Shown in pieces: positions 53,045 to 61,330 of a stretch of DNA of 64,000 nt. The position numbers and the translations under genes were made by a program. The stretch comes from Fontivivens sp964399735 (GTDB lineage Bacteria > Zhuqueibacterota > Zhuqueibacteria > Residuimicrobiales > Krinioviventaceae). The stretch spans positions 1 to 64,000 of the forward strand of contig CAYNSO010000008.1 of the NCBI GenBank assembly GCA_964399735.1, read 5' to 3'. The number at the start of each line of letters is the position of its first letter. The first letter of the stretch is position 1. Below the pieces are notes generated by a model. It was not told the origin of the DNA. It worked only from the letters and a program-made list of their open reading frames with translations, and made no database searches.

Positions 53045-53230
53045 ACCGGCGGCCGGGATATTCCGGTAAATGATACCATCGGGCATGAAAAGCAGCAAGA
53101 TATTTCTGTTCCGGTAACAGATATTCAATGTTAACACGTTAAATTAATTTATGTTGTTTCATAATGTTGATAAAAACATTGAAAGAAGCAAGGCAGCCTG
53201 GCAAGTTACCTGACTGCCGCTTTGCCTCGT

Positions 53231-53851
53231 ATGATTAGCAGAGAAAAATTATATCAGCTTGCACACCCCGGTCATGTTGAAAAAGCTGTTATTGCTACCC
53301 TGTTGTTATTCATTATCATTCTGCATATTGTCCCCAAACGTTTTATCCATACCAAAACGGAACTTGCAGCAGTAAAAATCAGTATAAAAGTACAAGATGT
53401 TCCGGCAACGGAGCAAAAGTTCCGGCGTGGTTATCCGGCGCCATTGCGTCCGGTCATCCCGGTTCCATCGGACGAAGTATACCCGGAAGATGATACCATT
53501 GACGAAACGACCGTGCAATGGAATTTGGGAGATTCGCCTTTTGGCAATAGCGGGCTGACAGTTGGCAAGGCCGATACCATTCCACCGCGGCCTCTCATGC
53601 AAACGTTGCCTGAATATCCTGAAGAGTTGCAAAAGAAACGTGTTAAAGGGAGTGTAAAATTGCTGGTAAAGGTAGATGAAAACGGACGAGTGGTTGATGT
53701 GGTGATGGCAAGAAATACTACCGGCAGTGAAATGTGCCGGGAACTGGCAATAGAAGCGGCATATAAAAGTACCTATATTCCGGCACGCTCCGATAACCGT
53801 AATATTGAAATGTGGACGACTTGTATTTACAGTTTTCAACAGTCCAGATAA
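53231..53851 (+). CDS. TonB-family energy transducer
   Basis: The 206-residue product has one N-terminal membrane segment (about 19-34), a short proline-containing periplasmic part and a TonB C-terminal domain (about 125-205) with LPEYPEELQKKRVKGSVKLLVKVDENGRVVDV. It energises outer-membrane receptors if ExbB/ExbD are present elsewhere; none is in the window. ATG 53231 is used; TTG 53222 is possible. No strong ribosome binding site. Confidence 0.88.
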   Translation: MISREKLYQLAHPGHVEKAVIATLLLFIIILHIVPKRFIHTKTELAAVKISIKVQDVPATEQKFRRGYPAPLRPVIPVPSDEVYPEDDTIDETTVQWNLGDSPFGNSGLTVGKADTIPPRPLMQTLPEYPEELQKKRVKGSVKLLVKVDENGRVVDVVMARNTTGSEMCRELAIEAAYKSTYIPARSDNRNIEMWTTCIYSFQQSR

Positions 53852-54038
53852 GAAAAAAAATGTGTAAACAAAATTAGATATTGATACGTCAAATAAACAA
53901 AGAAGGAACACGGTTATAAAGAAAGACATTAATTAAGTATTGATTGGTTATGGCTTGATTTGTATATTGTTCCAACCGCATGATATGTATGATCAAGTTA
54001 TGTTTTACATATCCGGCGTTTTTATAAAGGAGGCGGTC

Positions 54039-55100
54039 ATGAAATTGAATAATAAAAGAATAATGTTTGTCATGGGTATCTTGTTTATGGTTACCCTGTT
54101 TTCGGGTTGTTATACCCGGGTTGGCAATCCGGCTTTACAAACAACAGCTCGGGATGATTACTATACCGAGTATGATGAAAATGATGAACAGGAATATGAA
54201 GAGACTGAAGATTATCAGGTTGTTTATCATCAGTATGACCATGATGTGTATGTAACAGGTGGTTCTGGTTACCCATATTATGTGGACAGCTGGCGGTATG
54301 ACCCGTTTTATTATAGCTCTGATTATTACTGGTGGCGGTATCATAACCGCTGGGATCCCTGGGTGGGGTATCATTATAATAGCTGGCACAACCCCTATTA
54401 CTGGGGGCCTGCGTCATATTGGGGCGGGCGTCATTATTATCATCATTCCCATTATCCAAACTATTATTACGGGCATGGGTCAACAGGGAATTATAGCGAC
54501 CCTGTAAGGCGAGATTTTGCCAGGAGAACGCTGGTTACCAATCCGCCCAATTCGGTGCGTCGTATGAATACCAGCGGCGACAGGTCAACAACTGTGAGCC
54601 GCAGAACAACCACGCGTACTGCAAGAACCGGTAATGATGTTGCGCCGGCCACTGTGCGGCGCAATACCGACAACAGCGCAGCGGGAACGGTACGTCAGCC
54701 GGTCGCCAGAACGACGCGCACCGGCGAGGTATCTACCAGCCGCAGCAGAACTAGCAGTTCCGATACTCCGGCAACTACACGTCGAACAACGGTGAGAAAG
54801 CCAACGCAGGGCAATACCGGCAGCGAGTCTGGTCAAACTGTAACCAGACAAAAAAGCAGTTCCGGTAGCAGCAGTGAAAGTACGTCTCGTTCCAGAACTG
54901 TGGAGAGGCGAACCCGCAGCAGCAGTCCTTCCTATACGCCGCGCTCAAGCAGTTCTTCCAGCCGCTCATCAAGCAGTTCCAGCAGCGGTTCCAGTTACAG
55001 TGGCAGCAAAAGCTCGTCCGGCAGCAGTTCAAGCGGCAGGAGTTCTTCATCCGGCGGCAGTTCGTCGGGAAAAAGCTCCAGCAGTGGCAGAAAACGATAA
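54039..55100 (+). CDS. Lipoprotein with Tyr/Trp/His-rich and Ser/Arg-rich regions
   Basis: The 353-residue lipoprotein has the lipobox LFSGC (Cys24) followed by YTRVGNPAL. Residues 40-150 are very rich in Tyr, Trp, His and Asp (for example YYSSDYYWWRYHNRWDPW). A short motif RRDFARR lies at 157-163, and the rest is a Thr/Ser/Arg tail ending in Ser/Gly runs. No family is recognised. It shares the GCYT-x3-(N/H)PAL start and the RRDF(A/E)RR motif with the lipoprotein at 59176. A perfect AAAGGAGG lies 6 bases upstream. The frame extends upstream to 53940 without a start signal. Confidence 0.8.
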   Translation: MKLNNKRIMFVMGILFMVTLFSGCYTRVGNPALQTTARDDYYTEYDENDEQEYEETEDYQVVYHQYDHDVYVTGGSGYPYYVDSWRYDPFYYSSDYYWWRYHNRWDPWVGYHYNSWHNPYYWGPASYWGGRHYYHHSHYPNYYYGHGSTGNYSDPVRRDFARRTLVTNPPNSVRRMNTSGDRSTTVSRRTTTRTARTGNDVAPATVRRNTDNSAAGTVRQPVARTTRTGEVSTSRSRTSSSDTPATTRRTTVRKPTQGNTGSESGQTVTRQKSSSGSSSESTSRSRTVERRTRSSSPSYTPRSSSSSSRSSSSSSSGSSYSGSKSSSGSSSSGRSSSSGGSSSGKSSSSGRKR

Positions 55101-55146
55101 TGAAAGACTGACAGGCATCGCTGCTCAGGGATGAAAGGAGAAAGAA

Positions 55147-56544
55147 ATGCAAGGAAAAAGTGTATTTATATCATTAATAGTAATGTTACTGGTTGTTGCG
55201 CAGGTAACTTTAGCCCAGGAAGAGGTTTTCTTCCTTGGTGAAGAAACCGGCGTCGGGGCGCGGGCAATGGGTATGGGCGGCGCATTCCTCGGCGTTGCCG
55301 ATGATTATTCCGCCATCTACTGGAATCCGGCCGGGTTGGGACAGATACGCCGCATGGAAATGAACATTGGTTTTTCGCATAATAAATACAATAATAAGGC
55401 GGATTTTTTAGGGACTTCCATGACCGGTGAAACCAGCTTTACGCGGTTGAATTCAATTGGTTTTGTATTCCCGGTGCCCACGTACCAGGGCAGCCTGGTG
55501 TTTGGCGTTGGCTATAATAAAATAAGGGATTTCGATACCGCCCTGGAGATCAGCGGCTTTAACGAGGATTACACCGCTTATGCGGACAATGTTATGCCGA
55601 TTTGGGGTGATGAATATGCTACCGATATTTATGGCGATCTGCAACAGGATGAGTCCATCATTGAAGAAGGCAGCCTGAACCAGTTCACCATGTCTGGGGC
55701 TGTTGAAATACAAAAAAGTGTATTGCTTGGCGCTTCGCTCAATTTTATTGGCGGCAAGGATGATTATAGTTTAAAGTTTATCGAGTCGGATATTTATAAT
55801 TTTTACAACACCGCTCCGTATGACGATTCGCTGGGTTATCGGGTTTTGTCGGACCTGGATAACTGGGTATTTGATCAAAATATAGTATCCGATTACAGCG
55901 CTACCAGTTTGAAAATGGGTGTTTTATATCAGATGAATCGGGCCATCCGGCTTGGCGCTACGATTGTATTCCCGACGCAGTATTCAATTAATGAAAGCTG
56001 GTCACAAACCATTACCGAAACGTATGATTATGATGATGATATGTATGTTGAAGAGCAGAGCGGCGAAGGAGTAAATTATAAATTTGTCGAACCATATACC
56101 CTGGCGGTTGGCGGGTCGTTCAAACTGATCAATTTGTTGCTTTCCGGCAGTGTTGAATTTAAGGATTGGACCCAGGCAAAATTCAAAACCGACGCCCCCA
56201 GTTATGGCGTTAGTAAAAGTGATGTTAATGCCAGAATTAAAAAAGAGTTGCAATCGGTAACCAGAATAAGGCTTGGCGCTGAAGTTTATGTGCCGGTTAT
56301 TAAAGCGCGGGTTCGGGCGGGTTATTATAATGATCCTTCAGCATACAAGTACACCAATGTAACGCCGGACAAGGAATATCTAACCGCCGGCGCCAGTTTG
56401 ATGCTGGACAAACAAGTTATGGTTGATTTTGGCTTGACCCATGGCAGTTGGCAACGTGAAACCACCGATAATTTAACCTGGTCGCCGACTCTGGAAAAAG
56501 TGACTTTTAACAAGTTTGTAGGAACCTTGTCAGTCAGATTTTAA
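55147..56544 (+). CDS. PorV/OmpP1-FadL-like outer-membrane protein
   Basis: The 465-residue product has a signal peptide (cleavage near LAQ, about 24) and the hallmark start GVGARAMGMGGAFLGVADDYSAIYWNPAGL (about 36-65) of PorV/UPF0164 and FadL-type barrels, and it ends in VRF. In Bacteroidetes PorV takes part in type IX secretion; no other such genes are in the window, so a fatty-acid or hydrophobic-compound channel is equally possible. AAAGGAG precedes the ATG. Confidence 0.85.
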   Translation: MQGKSVFISLIVMLLVVAQVTLAQEEVFFLGEETGVGARAMGMGGAFLGVADDYSAIYWNPAGLGQIRRMEMNIGFSHNKYNNKADFLGTSMTGETSFTRLNSIGFVFPVPTYQGSLVFGVGYNKIRDFDTALEISGFNEDYTAYADNVMPIWGDEYATDIYGDLQQDESIIEEGSLNQFTMSGAVEIQKSVLLGASLNFIGGKDDYSLKFIESDIYNFYNTAPYDDSLGYRVLSDLDNWVFDQNIVSDYSATSLKMGVLYQMNRAIRLGATIVFPTQYSINESWSQTITETYDYDDDMYVEEQSGEGVNYKFVEPYTLAVGGSFKLINLLLSGSVEFKDWTQAKFKTDAPSYGVSKSDVNARIKKELQSVTRIRLGAEVYVPVIKARVRAGYYNDPSAYKYTNVTPDKEYLTAGASLMLDKQVMVDFGLTHGSWQRETTDNLTWSPTLEKVTFNKFVGTLSVRF

Positions 56545-56558
56545 TTGCAGAGGTCTTT

Positions 56559-57362
56559 ATTAAAACAAATAATATTGCCAAAATCGTGGCGCAGGTAAGC
56601 ATTCTGCTTGTATGCGGGTTAATATGCAGCTGCGCCACCACTCAAAAACCATACAGGGCGCCCAAAGTGCTTTTTGACGGGGAACTGGATTATCCCCTGA
56701 GCGCCCAGCTTAATAAAATTGAGGGCGATGTATTGGTGGATGTGTTTGTTGATAAAGGGGGAAAACCGCAGGAAGCAAAAATACTACGCTCCTCCGGAAG
56801 TGCGGATTTGGACAGCGCCGCGGTAAGTTTCTCGCGCAAGGTGGCTTATGAACCCGCTTTGTATAATAATAGCCCGATAGGTTCCTGGACGCGGTTAGAG
56901 CTTCGTTACAAACTACAAAAAATAGATTTTGATGAAAATTCCTGGGTTTCCGAGGTTCGGCATATTCAAAAACAAATAGCTGACGAGCAGGATGCTGAAA
57001 AACGTAAAGTTCTTTTACAACGTCTCTATACCAAGTACTCGGGGATTGTAGAGTATATTAAAAAGAATGATGATGTTAAAATAAACAAGATCATTGAACT
57101 GGCGTTAACTAAAGAATCGATAAAAAAATGGGGTAATTTTTGGGATGTAATACCGGCGCCATTTACCTTGTATGATGATTTTTGGGAACGTTACCCGGAT
57201 TGTCCCTTCAAGATCATTCTTAAAGATGATCTGATGAAACAGATTATTGATGCAGAATATATGCTACGGATGAAAGTCAACAGGAATCCTCGATTTGAGC
57301 AGCGCTCCCATTACTATTTTGATGCTCTAAGTGCCCGCCTGAAACAGTTGCAAAATTTATAG
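56559..57362 (+). CDS. Lipoprotein with TonB-type C-terminal domain, possible ATT start
   Basis: The product is a lipoprotein (lipobox LICSC) with a TonB-like domain right after it (YPLSAQLNKIEGDVLVDVFVDKGGKPQEAKILRSSGS, about 45-120) and a helical C-terminal part (to 267 residues). The first standard start is GTG 56586, but that gives a signal peptide without positive charge (MAQVSILLVCG). Reading from ATT 56559 gives KTNNIAKIVAQVSILLVCG with AGAGG 5 bases upstream. A TonB domain on a lipoprotein cannot span the inner membrane, so it is not a classical energy transducer. Confidence 0.7.
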   Translation: MKTNNIAKIVAQVSILLVCGLICSCATTQKPYRAPKVLFDGELDYPLSAQLNKIEGDVLVDVFVDKGGKPQEAKILRSSGSADLDSAAVSFSRKVAYEPALYNNSPIGSWTRLELRYKLQKIDFDENSWVSEVRHIQKQIADEQDAEKRKVLLQRLYTKYSGIVEYIKKNDDVKINKIIELALTKESIKKWGNFWDVIPAPFTLYDDFWERYPDCPFKIILKDDLMKQIIDAEYMLRMKVNRNPRFEQRSHYYFDALSARLKQLQNL

Positions 57363-57549
57363 CCAGGCAAGCTGGTTTGACTAGTTATTTTATTCAGGTA
57401 TATTGATTCAAATTTCCCATAATATTTTAAATTATGCAATGAACAGGTTCGTTTTTGCCCCGTAAGAGAATTAGATTGAATAAGCAATTATGAATATTGG
57501 GTTATAAAGAAAAGTGAAATTTCTGCACAATTTGTTTTATTCAGTAAAA

Positions 57550-57578
57550 TTGCATATATTTAGTAGAGTTGTTATGAT
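57550..57578 (+). promoter_or_regulatory. Housekeeping-type promoter before the 57.6-kb gene
   Basis: TTGCAT (57550-57555), 17-base spacer, TATGAT (57573-57578). The gene starts 30 bases later. Confidence 0.5.
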
Positions 57579-57608
57579 GGGCAGGAAATTTAGGCGTTTG
57601 GAGGTAGT

Positions 57609-58205
57609 ATGTTAAAGCGGTTACGTTATGTTTATTTAATTATATTACTATTTACCTGCAGTTCCCTGTATGCCCAGCGCAAGGGAGCTGTTGATATGGG
57701 TGGTATGTTTTCTTTTAAATCATATTCCGAAGCGGATAGCAGCGGCAGCGAACTGGATTTGCATTGGGTAGTTGGTTACTATATGTCGCGGCGGCTGGCC
57801 TCGGAATTTCAACCGATCGTTCGGGTAAATTTTCATCATGACGATGTCAAGGTGTCTTCAATTTTTATGGGCGGGTTAGCGTATCGCATTTTTGATGTTG
57901 TGCCGGATGACTATTTACAACGCCGGCAGCGAGGCCGTGATTTGGGAACAACGCCGGGCGTGTACGCCACCGGTTTGGTGGGTTTTTGGGTAGACGGATT
58001 TACAGACAAAAACGATCCCTCCGGCAAGACCTATTCCGGCCCGGTGTTTTCAGGGGCGTTGGGCACCCGCACGGGTATCAGTAAAACCGCCATGCTGCGG
58101 GTTAATGCGCAAATGATCTATTTATTGCCCAATGGCCCGGTATTTGATGAATCGAGAATGATTTTCCTGATCTCTGTTGGCTTGTCGGTTTTTGTTGTAT
58201 TGTAA
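57609..58205 (+). CDS. Small exported beta-barrel-like protein
   Basis: The 198-residue product has a signal peptide (cleavage near LYAQ, about 22) and alternating strands (VGYYMSRRLASEFQPIVRVNFHH, SSIFMGGLAYRIF, VYATGLVGFWVDGF). It looks like a small outer-membrane barrel, although the last residues are VFVVL, not the usual phenylalanine. No family name can be given. GGAGG lies 5 bases before the ATG. Confidence 0.7.
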   Translation: MLKRLRYVYLIILLFTCSSLYAQRKGAVDMGGMFSFKSYSEADSSGSELDLHWVVGYYMSRRLASEFQPIVRVNFHHDDVKVSSIFMGGLAYRIFDVVPDDYLQRRQRGRDLGTTPGVYATGLVGFWVDGFTDKNDPSGKTYSGPVFSGALGTRTGISKTAMLRVNAQMIYLLPNGPVFDESRMIFLISVGLSVFVVL

Positions 58206-58308
58206 TTGTGCAGCAGTAATTTTTCAAATACCAGTGTTTATATTATTGACATTAACAGGTGTTTATATTAAATTAAGAAAAAAATCATTCCTGATAGCCG
58301 GGTAAAAT

Positions 58309-59172
58309 ATGAATTATTCAAAAAAATTTTGGATTGTTGTATTACTGCTAGTGTCATCAAGTCAACTGCTCTACAGTCAACTGGATGACCGTACGTTGTT
58401 AGGAAGTAAACGGTTGCCGGGTATAAATCCGGATTCCTATTTTTCCAAGCCAGTGCAATTAATTGATGCGCCAACGGCCAGCATCCTTCAGGGGGGCGAT
58501 ATTAATACCAGCATTCGTTTGTTTGAGCAGGGCGGAGCATTGAGCAGTTTATCGGTCGGTATTTCAAACAAGGTAATGTTTGGCATATCTTTTGGCGGCG
58601 CTCATATCATTGGCAGCGGCAATGTGGACTGGAACAAGGCGCCCGGAATTCATTTTATGTACCGGATGATCGAGGAAGATCTGGTAATGCCGGCGCTGGT
58701 TTTAGGTTTTGATTCGCAGGGTTACGGGCCATTTCATGATAAAGTTGATGCTGTTGAAACTTTGGATGGCGATCAAACAGCGCCATCGGATCGATATGCT
58801 GTAAAATCGAAAGGCTTTTTTTGCGTTGTGTCCAAAGGATATAGTTCCTTGTTGAAAATGGGGCTGCATGGCGGTATTAATTACAGCCTTGAAGACAGTG
58901 ATAAAGATAAAAGCCCGACTGTTTTTATAGGAATGGACGCAATGATAAGCCGGGATATTGCCTTTATAGCTGATTATGACTTTGCCGCCAATGACGATCT
59001 GATGAGAAAAAACAATGACGACAAGGGATATTTTAATGCCGGTGTTCGCTGGGCATTTACCGATTATATGTTTATTGAATTTGATTTCAAGAATATCCTT
59101 GCATCAAAGGAAAACAAGATTACAGATATAAACAGAATTTTAAAAATTGTATATTACGGAACAATAAAATAG
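58309..59172 (+). CDS. Exported outer-membrane-type protein
   Basis: The 287-residue product has a signal peptide (cleavage near LYSQ, about 24), a leader with SKPVQLIDAPTASILQGGDINTSIRLFEQGGALSSLSVGIS, and strands consistent with a barrel. I recall similar proteins as unnamed outer-membrane proteins in FCB genomes that begin with an APTAGxLxxGxxxxxxR pattern. It is followed 3 bases later by the CxxCH lipoprotein gene, so they are co-transcribed. Confidence 0.7.
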   Translation: MNYSKKFWIVVLLLVSSSQLLYSQLDDRTLLGSKRLPGINPDSYFSKPVQLIDAPTASILQGGDINTSIRLFEQGGALSSLSVGISNKVMFGISFGGAHIIGSGNVDWNKAPGIHFMYRMIEEDLVMPALVLGFDSQGYGPFHDKVDAVETLDGDQTAPSDRYAVKSKGFFCVVSKGYSSLLKMGLHGGINYSLEDSDKDKSPTVFIGMDAMISRDIAFIADYDFAANDDLMRKNNDDKGYFNAGVRWAFTDYMFIEFDFKNILASKENKITDINRILKIVYYGTIK

Positions 59173-59175
59173 GTT

Positions 59176-59694
59176 ATGGCAGGTAGAACAAAAAGTTTAT
59201 TTTGGGTTTTAGCGCTGGGTTTATTCCTTTCAGGATGCTATACCAGTTTCAGGCACCCTGCGCTGGATTCGCAGGGTCAGAGGATAAACAAGACCGAAAT
59301 TGCCAATGCCCGCAGTTGTTATGAATGTCATGACGACGGGAGTTTGCATTCGGGTTCTGTTATGCCGGCGGCTGTGCAAAATGATTATAGCTGGCATTTT
59401 TACAACAACACCGCCTGGTGGCAGGATGAATATGATTTTTACCCGGTAAATTCTGTCGAGTCCGCAGAAACAACCGGCCCGCGTTTGCCGGGAATAGCGC
59501 CAAATTACAGTAATGATGCAATAACTCCAATTCCGGTTGTACCGACAACATCCGGGTTGAGTAAAAAAACAGCAAAAGAGAATGCCCAGCCTGAGCAGAG
59601 CGATAACCGCCGGGATTTTGAGCGCCGCCAGAACACCAAAGCGCCGGATGAAAAGTCCGGGGGAAATACCGGGGATTCTGCGCGGGAGCGGTAA
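59176..59694 (+). CDS. Lipoprotein with a CxxCH motif
   Basis: The 172-residue lipoprotein has the lipobox LSGC (Cys21) followed by YTSFRHPAL. CYECH at 48-52 is a possible single c-type haem site. An aromatic stretch follows (YSWHFYNNTAWWQDEYDFYP, 71-90), then the motif RRDFERR (145-151) and a hydrophilic tail. The start and the RRDF motif match the lipoprotein at 54039. Haem attachment is inference; the motif could also bind metal. It is tightly linked to the exported protein gene upstream. Confidence 0.75.
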   Translation: MAGRTKSLFWVLALGLFLSGCYTSFRHPALDSQGQRINKTEIANARSCYECHDDGSLHSGSVMPAAVQNDYSWHFYNNTAWWQDEYDFYPVNSVESAETTGPRLPGIAPNYSNDAITPIPVVPTTSGLSKKTAKENAQPEQSDNRRDFERRQNTKAPDEKSGGNTGDSARER

Positions 59695-59778
59695 TTTCAT
59701 TCTCTGAATTTGCGTCGAGTTGGTAATATCATTTTTGTTGTAGTCACAGTGGTTAACACATAATATAAGGGGTGTAAT

Positions 59779-60768
59779 GTGATTGCAGAATTTTTGCCGG
59801 GGCAGGTTGTTGAAGATTTTTTTGTTTTACGTAAACTGGAATGCCGAAAACAAGCAGAAAAGGGAGATTTATATTTATCCCTTGAACTGGGCGACGCTTC
59901 CGGAAGAATTTTTGGTACTTGTTGGAAGCAGGTAAATGAAATTCAAAAATTAATCAAAGAGGGGGATATTGTTAAAGTCAAGGGGCAGGTTATTGAATGG
60001 AAGGACAAGCTGCATTTATCGGTAGAAAAAATACGTCTTGCTGAAGTTAAAGACCATGTCAACACCAGCGGCCTGATCCCGACAGGCACAGTCAATCCGC
60101 AGGAAAACCTGGAAAAAATAATGCTCAAGATCAAGACCGTTCAGGAGGAAAACCTGCATAGTTTGCTCATGTCTGTCTATACTGATAAAGCCATCAGAAA
60201 AGCCCTGTTAAAAGCGCCGGCCGGTAAACTTTGGCATCATTGTTACGAAGGGGGCTTGCTGGAGCATACCCTTGGCGTTTGTAAAATAGCTGAAAGTATT
60301 GCTGCCATTGTTCCAAAAGTCGACAAACAATTAATAATAACCGGAGCATTATTGCATGATATTGGTAAAACCCGTGAGTATAAAACCGGTTATTTTATTG
60401 ATTATTCAGATGAGGGCCGGCTACTGGGGCATATTGCCATTGGCTATCATTTGGTGGCAGGGTTTATTGAAAAGAAAAAAAGCTTTCCGGTTGAATTGGC
60501 TAACAAGGTTTTGCATTTGATCTTGTCGCACCAGGGAGAACTGGAGCATGGCTCACCGGTGGTGCCAATGTGCCGGGAATCGTTGATTTTGTATTATGCA
60601 GATGAGTTGGACTCTAAATTGAACGCTTTTGAGCGAATTTATGACAAGGAAAAAAGTATGCATAAAAAATGGAGCAGCTATGTCAAACTGATGGATCGGT
60701 TTTTATACTTTGGCGAAGACCAGAATGCTGCCGCAATGATGCCGACGGAAAAGTATGGTAAAAAATAA
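59779..60768 (+). CDS. YhaM-like 3'-5' exoribonuclease (OB fold plus HD domain)
   Basis: The 329-residue protein has an N-terminal OB-fold nucleic-acid-binding domain (DFFVLRKLECRKQAEKGDLYLSLELGDASGRI...KVKGQVIEWKDKLHLSV, about 12-85) and a metal-binding HD domain with WHHCYEGGLLEHTLGV (about 154-169) and GALLHDIGKTREY (about 192-204). This order is that of YhaM/CBF1-type exonucleases, which degrade RNA ends. It starts at GTG 59779 with GGGGTG upstream. Confidence 0.9.
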   Translation: MIAEFLPGQVVEDFFVLRKLECRKQAEKGDLYLSLELGDASGRIFGTCWKQVNEIQKLIKEGDIVKVKGQVIEWKDKLHLSVEKIRLAEVKDHVNTSGLIPTGTVNPQENLEKIMLKIKTVQEENLHSLLMSVYTDKAIRKALLKAPAGKLWHHCYEGGLLEHTLGVCKIAESIAAIVPKVDKQLIITGALLHDIGKTREYKTGYFIDYSDEGRLLGHIAIGYHLVAGFIEKKKSFPVELANKVLHLILSHQGELEHGSPVVPMCRESLILYYADELDSKLNAFERIYDKEKSMHKKWSSYVKLMDRFLYFGEDQNAAAMMPTEKYGKK

Positions 60769-60799
60769 TCAAAATTTGTTCTTAAAAAATATAAATGTC

Positions 60800-60827
60800 T
60801 TGACTTTTATTTGAAAAAAGTATAAAT
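60800..60827 (+). promoter_or_regulatory. Possible tRNA-Asn promoter
   Basis: TTGACT (60800-60805) is followed by TATAAATTAATAT starting at 60821. The spacer is 15-17 bases depending on register. The tRNA begins 14 bases after. Confidence 0.45.
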
Positions 60828-60840
60828 TAATATTCATTTT

Positions 60841-60913
60841 TCCGGTGTAGCTCAACCGGCAGAGCGGGTGGCTGTTAACCACTAGGTTGTAGGTTCGAGT
60901 CCTACCACCGGAG
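60841..60913 (+). tRNA. tRNA-Asn (anticodon GTT)
   Basis: The acceptor arms TCCGGTG and CACCGGA pair perfectly. The anticodon arm GTGGC-TGTTAAC-CAC gives GTT. The T arm is GTAGG-TTCGAGT-CCTAC, and the discriminator is G. CCA is not encoded. A terminator follows at once. Confidence 0.96.
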
Positions 60914-60917
60914 CTTT

Positions 60918-60943
60918 AAAGCCCGATTGTATCGGGCTTTTTG
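60918..60943 (+). terminator. Terminator after tRNA-Asn
   Basis: AAAGCCCGAT, loop TGT, ATCGGGCTTT and further T: a perfect 10-bp stem. Confidence 0.92.
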
Positions 60944-61171
60944 CTTTTTATAAGGCAATTAAAACTGAATTTTGGGAAATATAGCTAAAATTTCCATTTG
61001 TTTCAATTACCTGTATTTTATAAATTTAGGGAAAATGCTGCAAATAAAGCTGAAACTTGATATTTGCCGGATTGATTGACTCAAGTTCAATTTTAATAAT
61101 GTTTTAACATATTCCAGGAACTTTTTTGATTTTATTGACGTTAATTTTTTTGAAAGAAACAGGGTACAGGA

Positions 61172-61203
61172 ATTTTCAAGCATTTTGAAAAATGCTTGAA
61201 AAT
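61172..61203. repeat. Perfect 15-bp inverted repeat
   Basis: ATTTTCAAGCATTTT (61172-61186) and AAAATGCTTGAAAAT (61189-61203) are exact reverse complements with a 2-base gap. Confidence 0.85.
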
Positions 61204-61286
61204 ATTTATCTTGATATTTATAGTAATTTATATTTAATTATCAGTGTTATTTGTAAAATTGTTTAATAAACTATTTAATCACATCG

Positions 61287-61313
61287 ACCCGGTTGTGAAC
61301 CGGGTTTTTTTTT
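61287..61313 (+). terminator. Terminator upstream of the HlyD-like gene
   Basis: ACCCGGTT, loop GTG, AACCGGGT and a run of nine T. It ends 18 bases before the next start codon, so transcription of the operon must begin in a very short gap or read through it. Confidence 0.88.
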
Positions 61314-61330
61314 ACAGAAATTAAAGAGTA

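Larger units (their letters stand above)
60944..61330. other. 387-bp AT-rich gene-free stretch ending in a terminator
   Basis: No reading frame is credible. It holds a perfect 15-bp inverted repeat (61172-61203) and a strong terminator (61287-61313) that lies just before, not after, a gene. This layout fits a small RNA gene or a leader with conditional termination for the next operon. Confidence 0.55.

Noticed and set aside
53194..53209. TGGCAAG match as a sigma-54 promoter before the TonB-type gene
   Set aside because: The second element reads CTGAC instead of TTGCA, and the stretch looks like part of a hairpin.
55147..56544. Type IX secretion system locus
   Set aside because: Only a PorV/FadL-like protein is present; no other type IX component or C-terminal sorting domain is seen in the window.
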